Positions 45,007 to 54,252 of a stretch of 64,000 bases of DNA are shown in pieces. Source of the DNA: Thalassospira xiamenensis M-5 = DSM 17429 (GTDB lineage: Bacteria; Pseudomonadota; Alphaproteobacteria; Rhodospirillales; Thalassospiraceae); contig NZ_CP004388.1 in assembly GCF_000300235.2 (NCBI RefSeq), positions 415,501 to 479,500 of the forward strand. Direction: 5' to 3'. Made by a program: the position numbers and the translations under genes. Under the pieces are notes generated by a model, which was not told where the DNA came from, did not search any database, and worked only from the letters and a program-made list of their open reading frames with translations. Numbering within the stretch: position 1 is the first letter of the stretch; each line of letters begins with the position of its first letter.

Positions 45007-45609
45007 ATGGAGAGCAATATTGCCGAGTCGGGTTTGCGCGATGACGTGATTGCAAATATCCGGACAGGGCTGAAAGGCCGACCGCTGGTGTTTATCGGTC
45101 TGATGGGGGCCGGGAAAAGCTGCATCGGACGTATGGTCGCCAAGGCACTTGATCTGGATTTTGTTGATGCTGATCGTGAAATCGAGGAAGCCGCAGGCTG
45201 TTCGATTGCCGACATCTTCAAGCTATACGGCGAAGAAGCATTTCGCGAAGGTGAAGAACGCGTAATCGCGCGTCTGCTGGATGGCGAGCCGCTTGTGCTT
45301 GCGACCGGTGGTGGTGCGTTTATTCGCGAAAAAACCCGGGAACTTATTCTGGAAAAATCGGTCTCGGTCTGGTTGCGTGCCGACCTTGATCTGTTGCTGC
45401 AACGTACCAGCGGGCGAACGCATCGTCCGCTGCTCAATAATGGCGATCCGCGTCAGATTCTTGGCGATCTGATCGAGGCGCGCTATCCGGTTTATGCCGG
45501 AGCAGACATCATTTTTGACTGTGACGAATCCTCCAAGGAAGAAACGCGCGACGGGGTTATTGCCCTGCTTGGCCGTTCATTTGATAAAGACGGGAATATA
45601 ATCCGGTGA
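45007..45609 (+). CDS. aroK: Shikimate kinase
   Basis: Phosphorylates shikimate in the aromatic amino-acid pathway. Walker A GLMGAGKS lies at 31-38, the shikimate-binding [11 protein letters not shown] follows, then [16 protein letters not shown] and the lid arginines in [11 protein letters not shown]. At 200 residues it carries a slightly extended N terminus. The ribosome site is weak. Its last codons overlap the GTG start of aroB by four bases, the usual aroK-aroB coupling. It is divergent from the xerD operon. Confidence 0.94.
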   Translation: MESNIAESGLRDDVIANIRTGLKGRPLVFIGLMGAGKSCIGRMVAKALDLDFVDADREIEEAAGCSIADIFKLYGEEAFREGEERVIARLLDGEPLVLATGGGAFIREKTRELILEKSVSVWLRADLDLLLQRTSGRTHRPLLNNGDPRQILGDLIEARYPVYAGADIIFDCDESSKEETRDGVIALLGRSFDKDGNIIR

Positions 45610-46745
45610 GCAATCAGACGTCTCCTCTTGCGGCAAATCATGACGTTTTGCGCGTCGAACTTGGTGCGCGCAGCTATGATATTCTGGTCGGAAGCAATCT
45701 TTTGGCAGATACCGCAAGCCATATCGCGCCGTTCGTCAGAAAGGCCGGTGTCGTCGTTATCAGTGACGCGACGGTGGCGGAACGCCATCTTCCGGTGGTT
45801 CTGGCATCGCTTGACGGGGCCGGTATAGCGCATCGCGAAGTGATCGTTCCTGCCGGTGAAAAATCCAAAAGCTTTGCCGTGTTCGAAGATGTTATCGAAC
45901 AGATTCTGGCGATGGGGATCGAACGTTCGACCCTGATCATGGCACTTGGCGGTGGGGTGGTTGGCGATCTTGCGGGTTATGTTGCAGCGTCGCTTTTGCG
46001 TGGTCTTGATTTCGTTCAAATTCCGACAACCCTGCTTTCACAGGTCGATAGTTCGGTTGGTGGCAAAACAGGCGTCAATTCGAAATCGGGCAAAAACCTT
46101 GTCGGTGCATTCCATCAGCCGCGCCTTGTTTTGGCAGACACGGCGGTTCTTGATACATTGCCGCGCCGCGAAATGCTTGCCGGCTACGCCGAGGTTGTTA
46201 AATACGGCCTGATTGATGATCCGGAATTCTTTGACTGGCTTGAACAGAACGCCGAAGCCGTTTTGAGCAACGATGGTGCGGAGCGCCGCGAAGCCGTGAT
46301 GCGCAGTTGTGCGGCCAAGGCGCGGATCGTGTCTCAGGATGAACGCGAGTCCGGGAAACGTGCTCTATTGAATTTGGGCCACACGTTTGGGCATGCGCTG
46401 GAAGCGGAAACCGGATACGGCGCAAAGCTTCTGCATGGCGAAGCCGTTGCGATGGGGATGGTCATCGCCCATGACGTTTGCGCGGCAATGGGCATGGCCC
46501 CGGCTGGCGAAAAAGAACGGATTGCAAGTCATCTGAAATCGGTTGGTTTGCCGGTATGTGCGTCCGAAGTTCCGGGCATGCATTGGGATATTGATCGTTT
46601 GATCGGCCATATGTCGCGCGATAAAAAAGTTCGTGACGGTGAAATCACGTTTGTCATGACGCGTGGTATCGGCAAGGCTTTTACATCCAAGGCGATGGAC
46701 ATTCAGAAAATGCGTGCTGCCATTACCCGTTCCTGCCACGGCTAA
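45606..46745 (+). CDS. aroB: 3-dehydroquinate synthase
   Basis: Converts DAHP to 3-dehydroquinate, the second shikimate-pathway step, using NAD and a divalent metal. Visible are the NAD-site [30 protein letters not shown], and the metal ligands in [22 protein letters not shown] and [10 protein letters not shown]. The 379-residue length is standard. Starts with GTG inside the aroK stop region, so it is translationally coupled. About 120 bases separate it from the downstream HlyC/CorC gene. Confidence 0.95.
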   Translation: MSNQTSPLAANHDVLRVELGARSYDILVGSNLLADTASHIAPFVRKAGVVVISDATVAERHLPVVLASLDGAGIAHREVIVPAGEKSKSFAVFEDVIEQILAMGIERSTLIMALGGGVVGDLAGYVAASLLRGLDFVQIPTTLLSQVDSSVGGKTGVNSKSGKNLVGAFHQPRLVLADTAVLDTLPRREMLAGYAEVVKYGLIDDPEFFDWLEQNAEAVLSNDGAERREAVMRSCAAKARIVSQDERESGKRALLNLGHTFGHALEAETGYGAKLLHGEAVAMGMVIAHDVCAAMGMAPAGEKERIASHLKSVGLPVCASEVPGMHWDIDRLIGHMSRDKKVRDGEITFVMTRGIGKAFTSKAMDIQKMRAAITRSCHG

Positions 46746-46868
46746 GGCAGAAGTTCGGGGCAATAGCGACTGTGAACTTGATGACTTGCCCGATCAGAGA
46801 TTGACCTGATACGCCGCAACAGCACAAAGTAGATATCTGTTGCGTACACCCATTGGAGACGAACCTGA

Positions 46869-48143
46869 ATGACAATCACGATTGTCGTGATTTTTATCCT
46901 GCTGATGCTTTCGGCTTTCTTTTCTGGCTCGGAGACTGCGCTGACAGCAGCATCAAAGCCAGTCATGCATCACAAGGAACAGGATGGAGATCAGCGGGCA
47001 GGGATCGTCAACCGGTTGCGCCAGTATCAGGAGCGGTTGATCGGTGCCATTCTGCTGGGTAACAACCTTGTCAACATTCTGGCATCTGCCTTGGCAACGT
47101 CTGTCATGATCGAGCTTTTTGGTGAACGCGGTGTCGTTTACGCGACCGCAGCCATGACGGCACTTGTGCTTATATTTTCTGAAATTCTGCCAAAGACCTA
47201 TGCGCTTCAGCACGCAGACAGCATGGCGCTGCGCGTTGCCCGGCCGATGAGTATTCTGGTTGTTGTTTTTGCGCCGGTTACCCAGACCATTCAGGTGCTG
47301 GTACGTGCCACCCTGCATCTTTTTGGCAGCGGCGACGGCCCGGGAACCGACCGCGAGCGTGAATTGCGCGGTGCCATTGAATTGCATGCGGATGACGTCG
47401 TTGTTGGTGATCATCATGCCGAACGCACGATGTTGCATGGGGTTCTTGACCTTGAGGATGTCGGGGTCTGGGAAATCATGGTGCATCGTCGCAAGGTGCA
47501 GATGATTGATATCACGCGCCCGATGGAAGAAATCCTTGATACGGTATTGGCAAGCCCGCATACGCGTATTCCGATCTATGACAAGGATCCGGATAACATC
47601 GTTGGCGTTTTGCATGCGCGTGAGGCGCTGAAAGCGATCGTCCGCGGGGCAAAGCCTGAAACGGCAGAAGATGTTCGCATGCTGAGTTCCGAACCCTGGT
47701 TCATCCCCGATAGCACCACGCTTGCCGATCAGCTTAAGGCGTTCAAGGAACGTCACGAGCATTTCGCGATTGTCGTCGATGAATATGGGGCGTTCGAAGG
47801 CGTCGTGTCGCTTGAAGATATCCTTGAAGAAATCGTTGGGGATATCGCCGATGAAACCGACGTCGAGGTTGTTGGTGTTCAGCCGCAAACCGACGGATCG
47901 GTCATTGTGCGCGGTGATGTGACCATTCGTGACCTTAATCGTCGTTTTGGCTGGCGTTTGCCCGACGAAGAGGCCGCAACCGTTGCCGGGTTGTTGCTTT
48001 ATGAAACCCGCCGTATTCCCGATGTCGGACAGCAGTTCCGATTCCATGGACTGGAATTCGAAGTCCTGCGTCGCATTCGAAATCAGATAACCCGCATCAA
48101 ATTACGTGAAGTGCGCGAAGTCGCAACCGACGATACGAACTAG
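46869..48143 (+). CDS. HlyC/CorC family membrane protein (DUF21-CBS)
   Basis: A 424-residue protein with an N-terminal DUF21 membrane domain (about 1-190, with SAFFSGSETALTAAS and GNNLVNILASALAT), a CBS pair (about 205-330, with VVDEYGAFEGVVSLEDILEEIVGDI) and a C-terminal CorC/HlyC domain. Relatives such as CorB/CNNM are magnesium or cobalt transport proteins. The name hemolysin is historical. GGAG sits upstream of the ATG. It is followed by a strong terminator. aroB and this gene are often neighbours in alphaproteobacteria. Confidence 0.9.
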   Translation: MTITIVVIFILLMLSAFFSGSETALTAASKPVMHHKEQDGDQRAGIVNRLRQYQERLIGAILLGNNLVNILASALATSVMIELFGERGVVYATAAMTALVLIFSEILPKTYALQHADSMALRVARPMSILVVVFAPVTQTIQVLVRATLHLFGSGDGPGTDRERELRGAIELHADDVVVGDHHAERTMLHGVLDLEDVGVWEIMVHRRKVQMIDITRPMEEILDTVLASPHTRIPIYDKDPDNIVGVLHAREALKAIVRGAKPETAEDVRMLSSEPWFIPDSTTLADQLKAFKERHEHFAIVVDEYGAFEGVVSLEDILEEIVGDIADETDVEVVGVQPQTDGSVIVRGDVTIRDLNRRFGWRLPDEEAATVAGLLLYETRRIPDVGQQFRFHGLEFEVLRRIRNQITRIKLREVREVATDDTN

Positions 48144-48156
48144 CAATGATTGCATC

Positions 48157-48200
48157 AAAACAAACGGGCTGCACGGGAGACCGGGCGGCCCGTTTTGTTT
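48157..48200 (+). terminator. Terminator behind the HlyC/CorC gene
   Basis: Stem AAACGGGC (ending 48169) with GCCCGTTT (from 48188) and flanking AAAACA/TGTTT pairs, loop of 18 bases, then a T-rich end. It follows the stop by 14 bases. Confidence 0.85.
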
Positions 48201-48379
48201 GCTGGGTGTAAATATGTTCTTTTAAATCTACTTATCGGTTAAAATGATCGGCAAAGGTCTTGATCGATGTGATTGCAGGGCCAATTGCAAATAAGGGCCC
48301 CGGACGCATTTGATGCGTTGTTTTCGGCAATCTGATCGGGGCAGGGCACGTGGCAACAGCAACCCGCAGAGGGAAAAAC

Positions 48380-48829
48380 ATGGATACGAAAATCGTACCT
48401 GGTGTGGTCAAAGAGCAGTCGATCGCAACCTTGAACCCAGCAGACTCGGTCATGGACGCCGTTAATATGATGACCGAACGCAAGATCGGTGCTGTGATCA
48501 TTGTCGATAACAATGCCAGGCTTGCCGGCATCTTTACAGAGCGTGACCTTGTAAACCGGGTTGTCGCAAAGGGTCTTGATGCGGCTTCTACCCCCCTTAA
48601 ACAGGTTATGACGGCCAATCCCGATACACTCGCACCCGGCGATACGGCGATGAATGCCCTTGAATTGATGAGTGCGCGCCGCTACCGACATCTTCCGGTG
48701 CTTGATGGGGAAAATGTCGTCGGCATGGTTTCGATCCGCGATCTGTTCAATGTCGTGAAGGCACAGCTTGAAGAAGATTTGCGCGAACGCGAGAAGTTTA
48801 TTTTCGGGTCTGATTACGGCGTTGCGTAA
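48380..48829 (+). CDS. CBS-pair protein
   Basis: A 149-residue protein made only of two CBS domains (about 15-65 and 80-130), with GAVIIVDNNARLAGIFTERDL and HLPVLDGENVVGMVSIRDL. Such stand-alone pairs bind AMP, ATP or S-adenosyl compounds and regulate a partner. ATG at 48380 has AGAGGGA upstream; an earlier in-frame GTG ten codons back is less likely. A perfect terminator follows. Partner unknown. Confidence 0.87.
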   Translation: MDTKIVPGVVKEQSIATLNPADSVMDAVNMMTERKIGAVIIVDNNARLAGIFTERDLVNRVVAKGLDAASTPLKQVMTANPDTLAPGDTAMNALELMSARRYRHLPVLDGENVVGMVSIRDLFNVVKAQLEEDLREREKFIFGSDYGVA

Positions 48830-48860
48830 ATCAGGTTTAGTCCATGAAATGTGCTTTGGG

Positions 48861-48901
48861 CGGCTGATGCGGAGGTTTCGCATCAGCCGTTCTGCGTTTT
48901 T
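48861..48901 (+). terminator. Terminator behind the CBS-pair gene
   Basis: A perfect 11-base stem CGGCTGATGCG (48861-48871) with its complement (48879-48889), seven-base loop, then TTCTGCGTTTTT. Confidence 0.9.
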
Positions 48902-48928
48902 GAAGGTTGACAACGTGCCAGTTACTGT

Positions 48929-48946
48929 CTTTACGTTTACGTAAAG
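48929..48946. promoter_or_regulatory. Palindromic operator candidate before the DUF2889 gene
   Basis: CTTTACG-TTTA-CGTAAAG is a 7-4-7 dyad that overlaps the ribosome site (AAAGGAG) of the gene starting at 48959. A repressor bound here would block transcription or translation. It resembles operators I recall for MerR-family LiuR proteins, with low confidence. Confidence 0.5.
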
Positions 48947-48958
48947 GAGATATACGCC

Positions 48959-49546
48959 ATGCCCTTATCCAGCCCTTCGGAACGTGACCATATCCATACC
49001 CGCAACGTTACCTGCACCGGATATCGTCGCAAGGACGGTCTTTGGGATATCGAAGGCCATATCACCGATACCAAGACATACGGGTTTGAAAATAACGATC
49101 GCGGCGAAATTCCCGCCGGTGTACCGATCCATGAAATGTGGCTGCGTATTACTGTGGGGGATGACATGGTGATAAGTGCGGTTGAAGCCGTCACTGATCA
49201 TGCCCCGTTCAATGCCTGTGATGAAATTGCCCCGAACTACGCAGCACTGGTCGGACTTCGGATCGGGCCGGGGTTGAAACAGCAGATTCGCGAACGGGTT
49301 GGTGGCATTCACGGATGCACGCATCTGACCGAACTGATGGGACCGGTGGCAACGACTGCGTTTCAGACAATCTTTCCGATCCGCGCCCGCGAGGCCGAAG
49401 AACGCCGAAAGCAGGCGGAAAAGGATGGCACGGTGCCAAACCCGCCGAAAAAGCGCCGATCTCCATTGGTGAATAGCTGCCACGGGTGGCGAAGTGACGG
49501 TGCGGCGGTCAAACGCATTGCGCCCGATATGTATACCGGTGACTAA
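48959..49546 (+). CDS. DUF2889 family protein
   Basis: A 195-residue soluble protein with DUF2889 features: HTRNVTCTGYRRKDGLWDIEGHITDTK, VPIHEMWLRITVG and GIHGCTHLTELMGPVATTAFQT. The C-terminal tail is basic. The conserved CTHL and CHGWRSDG suggest metal or substrate binding, but function is unknown. GGAG lies nine bases before the ATG. It is preceded by an unusual palindrome and is probably monocistronic. Confidence 0.82.
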   Translation: MPLSSPSERDHIHTRNVTCTGYRRKDGLWDIEGHITDTKTYGFENNDRGEIPAGVPIHEMWLRITVGDDMVISAVEAVTDHAPFNACDEIAPNYAALVGLRIGPGLKQQIRERVGGIHGCTHLTELMGPVATTAFQTIFPIRAREAEERRKQAEKDGTVPNPPKKRRSPLVNSCHGWRSDGAAVKRIAPDMYTGD

Positions 49547-49619
49547 GCGGTCAGTCTTGTAACGCTGTTATTACACCCAATATCACCGGTGACGGGGTTT
49601 GGTGAATGTCAGGTGTTGC

Positions 49620-50966
49620 ATGAGACGCCATACACAGCCATCAGGACAAAATCTTTCGGGGCGATTTGCGTCGGCCTATAGCTGTATTTTGCTGCTTGGC
49701 CTGATGGCATGCGTGTTTGTGATTACGCTGAAAGGCCTTCCCGCACAGGGGCAGGAACAAGCACAGGATTCTACCGGCTCATCGGACAAGAACGCATTCC
49801 TCATTCTTCAAACCAATCTTCAGCCTCCCTATCAGCAATTGCAGAATGGCATTTTGCGAGGCTATTCCATCGCAGTATTGAATTGCGCGTTTGACCGGAT
49901 CGGGGTTGGGTACGGGATCGCGATTGCACCCCGCCAGCGCAATCGGGAAATGGTGCGAAACGGGCAGGCGGACGGGTTCTTTCTGGCGCGGATCAGCTCC
50001 TTCATGGACCAATACGCCGAGCCGACCTTGCCGCTAGCACTTGAAAAATGGGTCTGGATTTCAGCTGCCGGACAACAGGGCAGTTTCGCGTCAAGCCCGA
50101 CACCTGACAGTCTGCTTTCTGTTGGTGGCATCCTTGGCTCCAACGAAGCAGAATGGTTGGCAGAGCAAGGGTATCAGGAAATTGCCAAGGCACCGTCCAT
50201 CAACTCCCTGATTTCGCAGGTCTTGGCCGGGCGCGTTGAATACGCCTTGGTCGACAAACAGACATTCGAGGCCGCGCGCGACAGCATGGGCCACCATGAA
50301 GCTCAGTTCAACGTCCAGTTCGAACGATATGCCCCGCTTGTTGTTTATATTGGGCGGGAATATACCCGCCTTAATCCCTGGCTGATTGCGTCACTGAATA
50401 CGGCGCTGGGCGCATGCGAAACCTTACCCATGCAGCTTGAGGATTGGGAACGTGATCTGATTACTCGTCAGCAATTACCGGCGATCCGCGCCATGGCGGC
50501 GAATGCGGAACTTGTTGGGGCGGTCCGGTCTGCAATGGGTGGAGCACAAATTCAGCCTGATGCGATTGTCGAAATCGATCGCGAATGGCGTCAGGGCAGC
50601 GAAGGCGGGATTGCCAGCCCGAAGGCAACCGAAATCCTTGAAAATCCGCTTTCCGATATCTTGCGGGCCTTTCAGGAAAGCGACGCCAACAATATTGCCG
50701 AAATATTCGTATTCGATACCAAAGGCGCGGTTATCGGCATGAACCGGTTGACGACCGATTTCGATCAATCAGATGAGCAGAAATTCGAGGTCGCCATTAG
50801 CCATGACCCGGATATAAGTCAGATCGCCGACATCTATTTTGATGGATCAACCCGTGCCTTTCTGTCGCAGGTTACGGTTCCGATCATCAATCCGGAAACC
50901 GGAGATGTTATCGCGGCAATGACGGTTGGCCTTGATGTTTCAGGGGCACTGCGACCCGACAGCTGA
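49620..50966 (+). CDS. Exported binding-protein-like and Cache-like sensor protein
   Basis: A protein of about 448 residues. The N terminus has a basic stretch and a hydrophobic signal (SCILLLGLMACVFVITLKGL) that may be cleaved. The first half (about 45-290) resembles family 3 solute-binding proteins, with LQPPYQQLQNGILRGYSIAV, ANGQADGFF-like (RNGQADGFFLA) and EYALVDKQTF. The C-terminal 130 residues look like a Cache/PAS-type sensor: IAEIFVFDTKGAVIGMN, QVTVPIINPETGDVIAAMTVGLDV. No output domain or second membrane helix is seen, so it may pair with a separate kinase or cyclase. An earlier in-frame GTG at 49599 is possible. Confidence 0.65.
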   Translation: MRRHTQPSGQNLSGRFASAYSCILLLGLMACVFVITLKGLPAQGQEQAQDSTGSSDKNAFLILQTNLQPPYQQLQNGILRGYSIAVLNCAFDRIGVGYGIAIAPRQRNREMVRNGQADGFFLARISSFMDQYAEPTLPLALEKWVWISAAGQQGSFASSPTPDSLLSVGGILGSNEAEWLAEQGYQEIAKAPSINSLISQVLAGRVEYALVDKQTFEAARDSMGHHEAQFNVQFERYAPLVVYIGREYTRLNPWLIASLNTALGACETLPMQLEDWERDLITRQQLPAIRAMAANAELVGAVRSAMGGAQIQPDAIVEIDREWRQGSEGGIASPKATEILENPLSDILRAFQESDANNIAEIFVFDTKGAVIGMNRLTTDFDQSDEQKFEVAISHDPDISQIADIYFDGSTRAFLSQVTVPIINPETGDVIAAMTVGLDVSGALRPDS

Positions 50967-50974
50967 TTTTGGTT

Positions 50975-51556
50975 TCAGTTCGGTTTGGTCGGATCGGTGA
51001 TGTTGATCGTAATCGCACTGTACCAGTCTGCTGCGGTCTGCATTCCTTTATCGTCAAGCTCGGTTGCAATTGGCGACATGATTTCATGATTGCGCTTGCC
51101 GTTTCGGAACGCTTTTAACTGTGTTTCGAGATAGATATTGGTTTCACCGGCAAGGTTGGGAACGTCCGGCATTTCCGAAATCCCGTTTGAACCATGGCAG
51201 GTGCTGCAAAGTTCCGGGGCATCATTGGGGTTTTTCCCGGCTGGCAGTGTGGCAGTCACATCAAAATGGTTATACCAGGCCGCGGCGTCGGCGATCTGCT
51301 GGTCGGTTAAACTTCTGGCAACCACGGTCATCATTTCATGTTCCCGGCTGCCATCGCGAAACGCGCGCAATTGGGTTTCAATATATGCCGCGGGTTCGCC
51401 GCCGATATGCGGTGCAATCGGGATGCGGGCAAATCCGTTCAGACCGTGACAGGTTCGGCATATGCCCGCAACTTTCCGGCCGGCATCAATGTCCTGTGCC
51501 AAGGAAGCCCCGGCGGGCAAAAGCCCGCCGAGAATCACGATAAGCAATATCCGCAT
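50975..51556 (-). CDS. Diheme cytochrome c (c4-like)
   Basis: A 193-residue periplasmic electron carrier. Residues 1-20 are a signal peptide ending SLA before QDID. Two heme sites are visible, CRTCH near residue 33 and CSTCH near residue 117, each followed by a methionine-bearing segment (MMTVVARSL and IMSPIATEL) that could be the sixth ligand. The duplicated half structure fits cytochrome c4. Its ATG shares bases with the TAA of the upstream dehydrogenase gene (TAATG), implying coupled synthesis and direct electron transfer between the two. Confidence 0.88.
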   Translation of the reverse strand: MRILLIVILGGLLPAGASLAQDIDAGRKVAGICRTCHGLNGFARIPIAPHIGGEPAAYIETQLRAFRDGSREHEMMTVVARSLTDQQIADAAAWYNHFDVTATLPAGKNPNDAPELCSTCHGSNGISEMPDVPNLAGETNIYLETQLKAFRNGKRNHEIMSPIATELDDKGMQTAADWYSAITINITDPTKPN

Positions 51557-52809
51557 TATTTCCCCTCGTACCAGATGCGGTACAGGGCACCGGCAAGGTC
51601 GTCCGATACAATCAGGGACCCGTCGCGCAGCTGGGCGACATCAACCGGGCGGCCAAGATATTCCCCGTTTTCATCGATCCAGCCTTCGGCGAAGGGCTCT
51701 ATGCGGGCCGTGCCGTCACTGTCGATAAAGGTTACCATCACGCGCGCGCCGACCGGCGTGGTGCGGTTCCACGATCCGTGCTGGGCCGAGAAAATCGCAT
51801 TCTTGTATTTGGCCGGGAACATCTTGCCCGTGTAGAAGGACATGCCAAGGTCGGCAGCATGTGCAATGGTTTCGACCGCGGGCATCACGACATCATAGGG
51901 AACTTCTTCACCGGCATATTCATTTGTGCGAACGTTGCCGCCGCCATACCAGGGATGGCCGAAATGCTGACCGGCTGCTGTCTGGTGATTGATTTCACCG
52001 GGCGGAATGTCATCGCCCATGCCGTCAACCTGATTGTCCGTCCACCATAGTTCGCCGGTTTCCGGATGGAAGTCATGACCGACGGAGTTCCGGACCCCGT
52101 ATGTGTATACTTCACGGCCGGTTCCATCGATGTTGATGCGTATAATACCGCCTATCCCGTGTTGGCGATAAAGATCAAGCTTGTCCTTGGGGGAAACGTT
52201 AAAGGGTTGTCCAAGCGAGATATAAAGTTTGCCATCTGGGCCGATTTTGCAAACACGTGCGGTGTGATTGTAGCTTTCTTCGGACGGTGGAATCAGCTCA
52301 CCCTGCTTAACGACATTGAATGCCGCGACATCGGGGCTTTCATAGAAAAATTCGGCGGCGGGGAAGGTCAGAACCCTGTTTTGCTCTGCGATATAGAGCA
52401 TGCCATCGGGAGAGAAGCACGGACCGTTGGGAATGGAGAACCGCAAGGACGGGGCGAAGTCCTTGACCTCGTCGGCAACACGGTCCTTGTTGCGGTCGGT
52501 TACCGACCAGACCTTGTCCTTGCGCGTGCCGACAAATGTCACAACCCCTTGCGGACCAACGGCGATATGGCGGGCATCGGGCACAACGGCATAAAGGGCA
52601 ATCTTGAAACCGTCCGGCAGAGTAATGCGTTCAAGCGTTTTCTTGATGCCGTCAGCATAGTCACCGGTTTGCTCGATTCTTGTGAATTCGCTGGTGCCTG
52701 TAGACTGGAAATTGGAGAGTTTTTCTAGATTGTCCGGGGCGGGGGCCTGTGCGTAGGCCGTTCCAGACATAAACAGGGCGACGCTTGCCCCGATAAGGCG
52801 CGTTCTCAT
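51556..52809 (-). CDS. PQQ-dependent sugar (sorbosone-like) dehydrogenase
   Basis: A 417-residue exported beta-propeller enzyme. A signal peptide (1-20, ending AYA before QAPAPD) is followed by propeller motifs: LPDGFKIALYA, ARHIAVGPQGVVTFVGTRKDKVW, YTYGVRNSVGHDFHPETGELWWTDN and GHGSWNRTTPVG-like (QHGSWNRTTPVG). These match the soluble glucose/sorbosone dehydrogenase family, which usually uses PQQ. The natural substrate cannot be read. GGGAGGAC precedes the ATG. The downstream diheme cytochrome is the probable electron acceptor. Confidence 0.82.
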   Translation of the reverse strand: MRTRLIGASVALFMSGTAYAQAPAPDNLEKLSNFQSTGTSEFTRIEQTGDYADGIKKTLERITLPDGFKIALYAVVPDARHIAVGPQGVVTFVGTRKDKVWSVTDRNKDRVADEVKDFAPSLRFSIPNGPCFSPDGMLYIAEQNRVLTFPAAEFFYESPDVAAFNVVKQGELIPPSEESYNHTARVCKIGPDGKLYISLGQPFNVSPKDKLDLYRQHGIGGIIRINIDGTGREVYTYGVRNSVGHDFHPETGELWWTDNQVDGMGDDIPPGEINHQTAAGQHFGHPWYGGGNVRTNEYAGEEVPYDVVMPAVETIAHAADLGMSFYTGKMFPAKYKNAIFSAQHGSWNRTTPVGARVMVTFIDSDGTARIEPFAEGWIDENGEYLGRPVDVAQLRDGSLIVSDDLAGALYRIWYEGK

Positions 52810-52959
52810 AACCTAGTCCTCCCGTTTGTATCGGGCGCAGATTTGACCGGCGCCCGTGCCCCATATGCAGGAGACTGCGCATCGGGCTTCTGGGCTATTG
52901 TTGCGCCGAAAAATAACGGTCGTCTAAGTTGATTTCACGATGCGGAATAAACGCTTTGG

Positions 52960-53250
52960 TTATTTTTGGGTCGCAGCCGCTGCATATTCTGAAGGTGTCA
53001 TGGTTTTCAAAGCCAGCGCGTGAACGCGATCTTTCAGAAGCTGATCAAGGGCTGCGTAAACCAGCCGCTGGCGATTGACCCGGTTTTCGCCATCAAATTT
53101 TTGGGAAACGACCAGTACGGAAAAATGCGACTCTCCGCGTGGGTCGGCGCCTGAATGACCGGCATGTTTTGACGAATCATCGATGATTTCGAGTTTCTCG
53201 GGGGCGAATTCCGCGGTCAGGATATCGCTAATCTGTTGGGCTACCTGCAT
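52960..53250 (-). CDS. bolA: BolA family protein
   Basis: A 96-residue protein of the BolA fold, with GESHFSVLVVSQKFDGENRVNRQRLVYAAL as the hallmark. BolA proteins pair with monothiol glutaredoxins in iron-sulfur or iron signalling and can bind DNA. ATG at 53250 has AGG eight bases upstream and gives the usual length. An earlier ATG at 53283 has no ribosome site. It is divergent from a J-domain gene in a conserved alphaproteobacterial cluster with cobS and cobT. Which BolA subgroup is not certain. Confidence 0.88.
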   Translation of the reverse strand: MQVAQQISDILTAEFAPEKLEIIDDSSKHAGHSGADPRGESHFSVLVVSQKFDGENRVNRQRLVYAALDQLLKDRVHALALKTMTPSEYAAAATQK

Positions 53251-53410
53251 GACAATGGCCTCATGTTTCGGTGTGTTTCGCATGAATTAATGCGAAAATC
53301 TGACTGTTGGCACCGTTGTGGCACGCGATGGCAGTTTTTCAAGCCTTTTATCGCATTAAAACGGCTCGTATGATATTGCGAAGCTTGATGATCAGAACAT
53401 ATAAACGCAG

Positions 53411-54055
53411 ATGAACCGCGGCCAACGCAACAAACGCAAAACCCTTTACCATGAAGAACCAGACCTGCCCGTATGTGAATGGCCGGGATGTGAAGGTCAT
53501 GGGGAATTTCGTGCGCCCAAGGACCGCAAGCTTCGCGAGTACTATAAGTTCTGTCTCGACCATGTCCGGGAATACAACAAGTCCTGGAACTATTACGAGG
53601 GCATGAAAGCCGAAGACATCGAAAACGATGTCCGGCGTGATACCCATTGGCAACGCCCGACATGGCGGTTCGGGCATATTCGCGGTGCCAAGAAACCGTT
53701 CAACTTCAAATTCAGCGACGGTTTCGGCTTCTTTAATGAAGATGGTGATCCGACCCATCATGGCCCAGGGGGTGACCCCGCGGGGGATCGCCGACGCAAA
53801 AGCGAAGATGCCCAGCGTCGCGCGGGGGCTATGGGCATGCCATCCGAACAGCAACAGGCCATGGCAACGCTTGATCTTCCTTGGCCGTTTTCCAAGGACG
53901 AGCTGAAGTCAAAATACAAGGCGCTTTCGAAAAAATATCATCCCGACGCCAATGGCGGCGACAAGGTTGCCGAAGAACGCTTTAAGAAAATCAGTGCAGC
54001 CTATTCGTCGCTGATGAGATACATCCGTGATCTGGAAGCACGTGTTTCCACGTAA
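53411..54055 (+). CDS. J-domain protein with N-terminal Cys-His motif
   Basis: A 214-residue protein with an unusual arrangement: the DnaJ domain is at the C terminus (about 155-210), with the DnaK-stimulating HPD in KKYHPDANGG. The N-terminal part has VCEWPGCEGHGEFRAP and YKFCLDHVREYN, a C-x5-C...C-x2-H pattern that could bind zinc. The middle is Gly/Asp-rich and flexible. Such DnaJ-like genes lie between bolA and cobS in many alphaproteobacteria. Ribosome site weak. The client is unknown. Confidence 0.83.
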   Translation: MNRGQRNKRKTLYHEEPDLPVCEWPGCEGHGEFRAPKDRKLREYYKFCLDHVREYNKSWNYYEGMKAEDIENDVRRDTHWQRPTWRFGHIRGAKKPFNFKFSDGFGFFNEDGDPTHHGPGGDPAGDRRRKSEDAQRRAGAMGMPSEQQQAMATLDLPWPFSKDELKSKYKALSKKYHPDANGGDKVAEERFKKISAAYSSLMRYIRDLEARVST

Positions 54056-54252
54056 TCAGAGACTGGTATCGGGCGAAATTTGATAAAATCTCCCTTGCAA
54101 TTCGTGCCGCGGACCTTTTCATTGTTCGATCCATTGGCGGCGATAGATTTTTTTTGCGCATCTTCCCTTTGTCACGCGCATCTTAGCCGCTATTAATGAG
54201 CTAGTTTTTCAAACGAGACCGCGTCACCGGTCCGACAAATGCGCGAGTACTT

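Noticed and set aside
46953..48047. 364-codon minus-strand frame opposite the HlyC/CorC gene
   Set aside because: Antisense shadow; the plus-strand protein has complete DUF21, CBS and CorC domains.
54056..54252. Cobalamin riboswitch upstream of cobS
   Set aside because: The gap is 197 bases and lacks a recognisable B12-box. The direct repeat GCGCATCTT is short.
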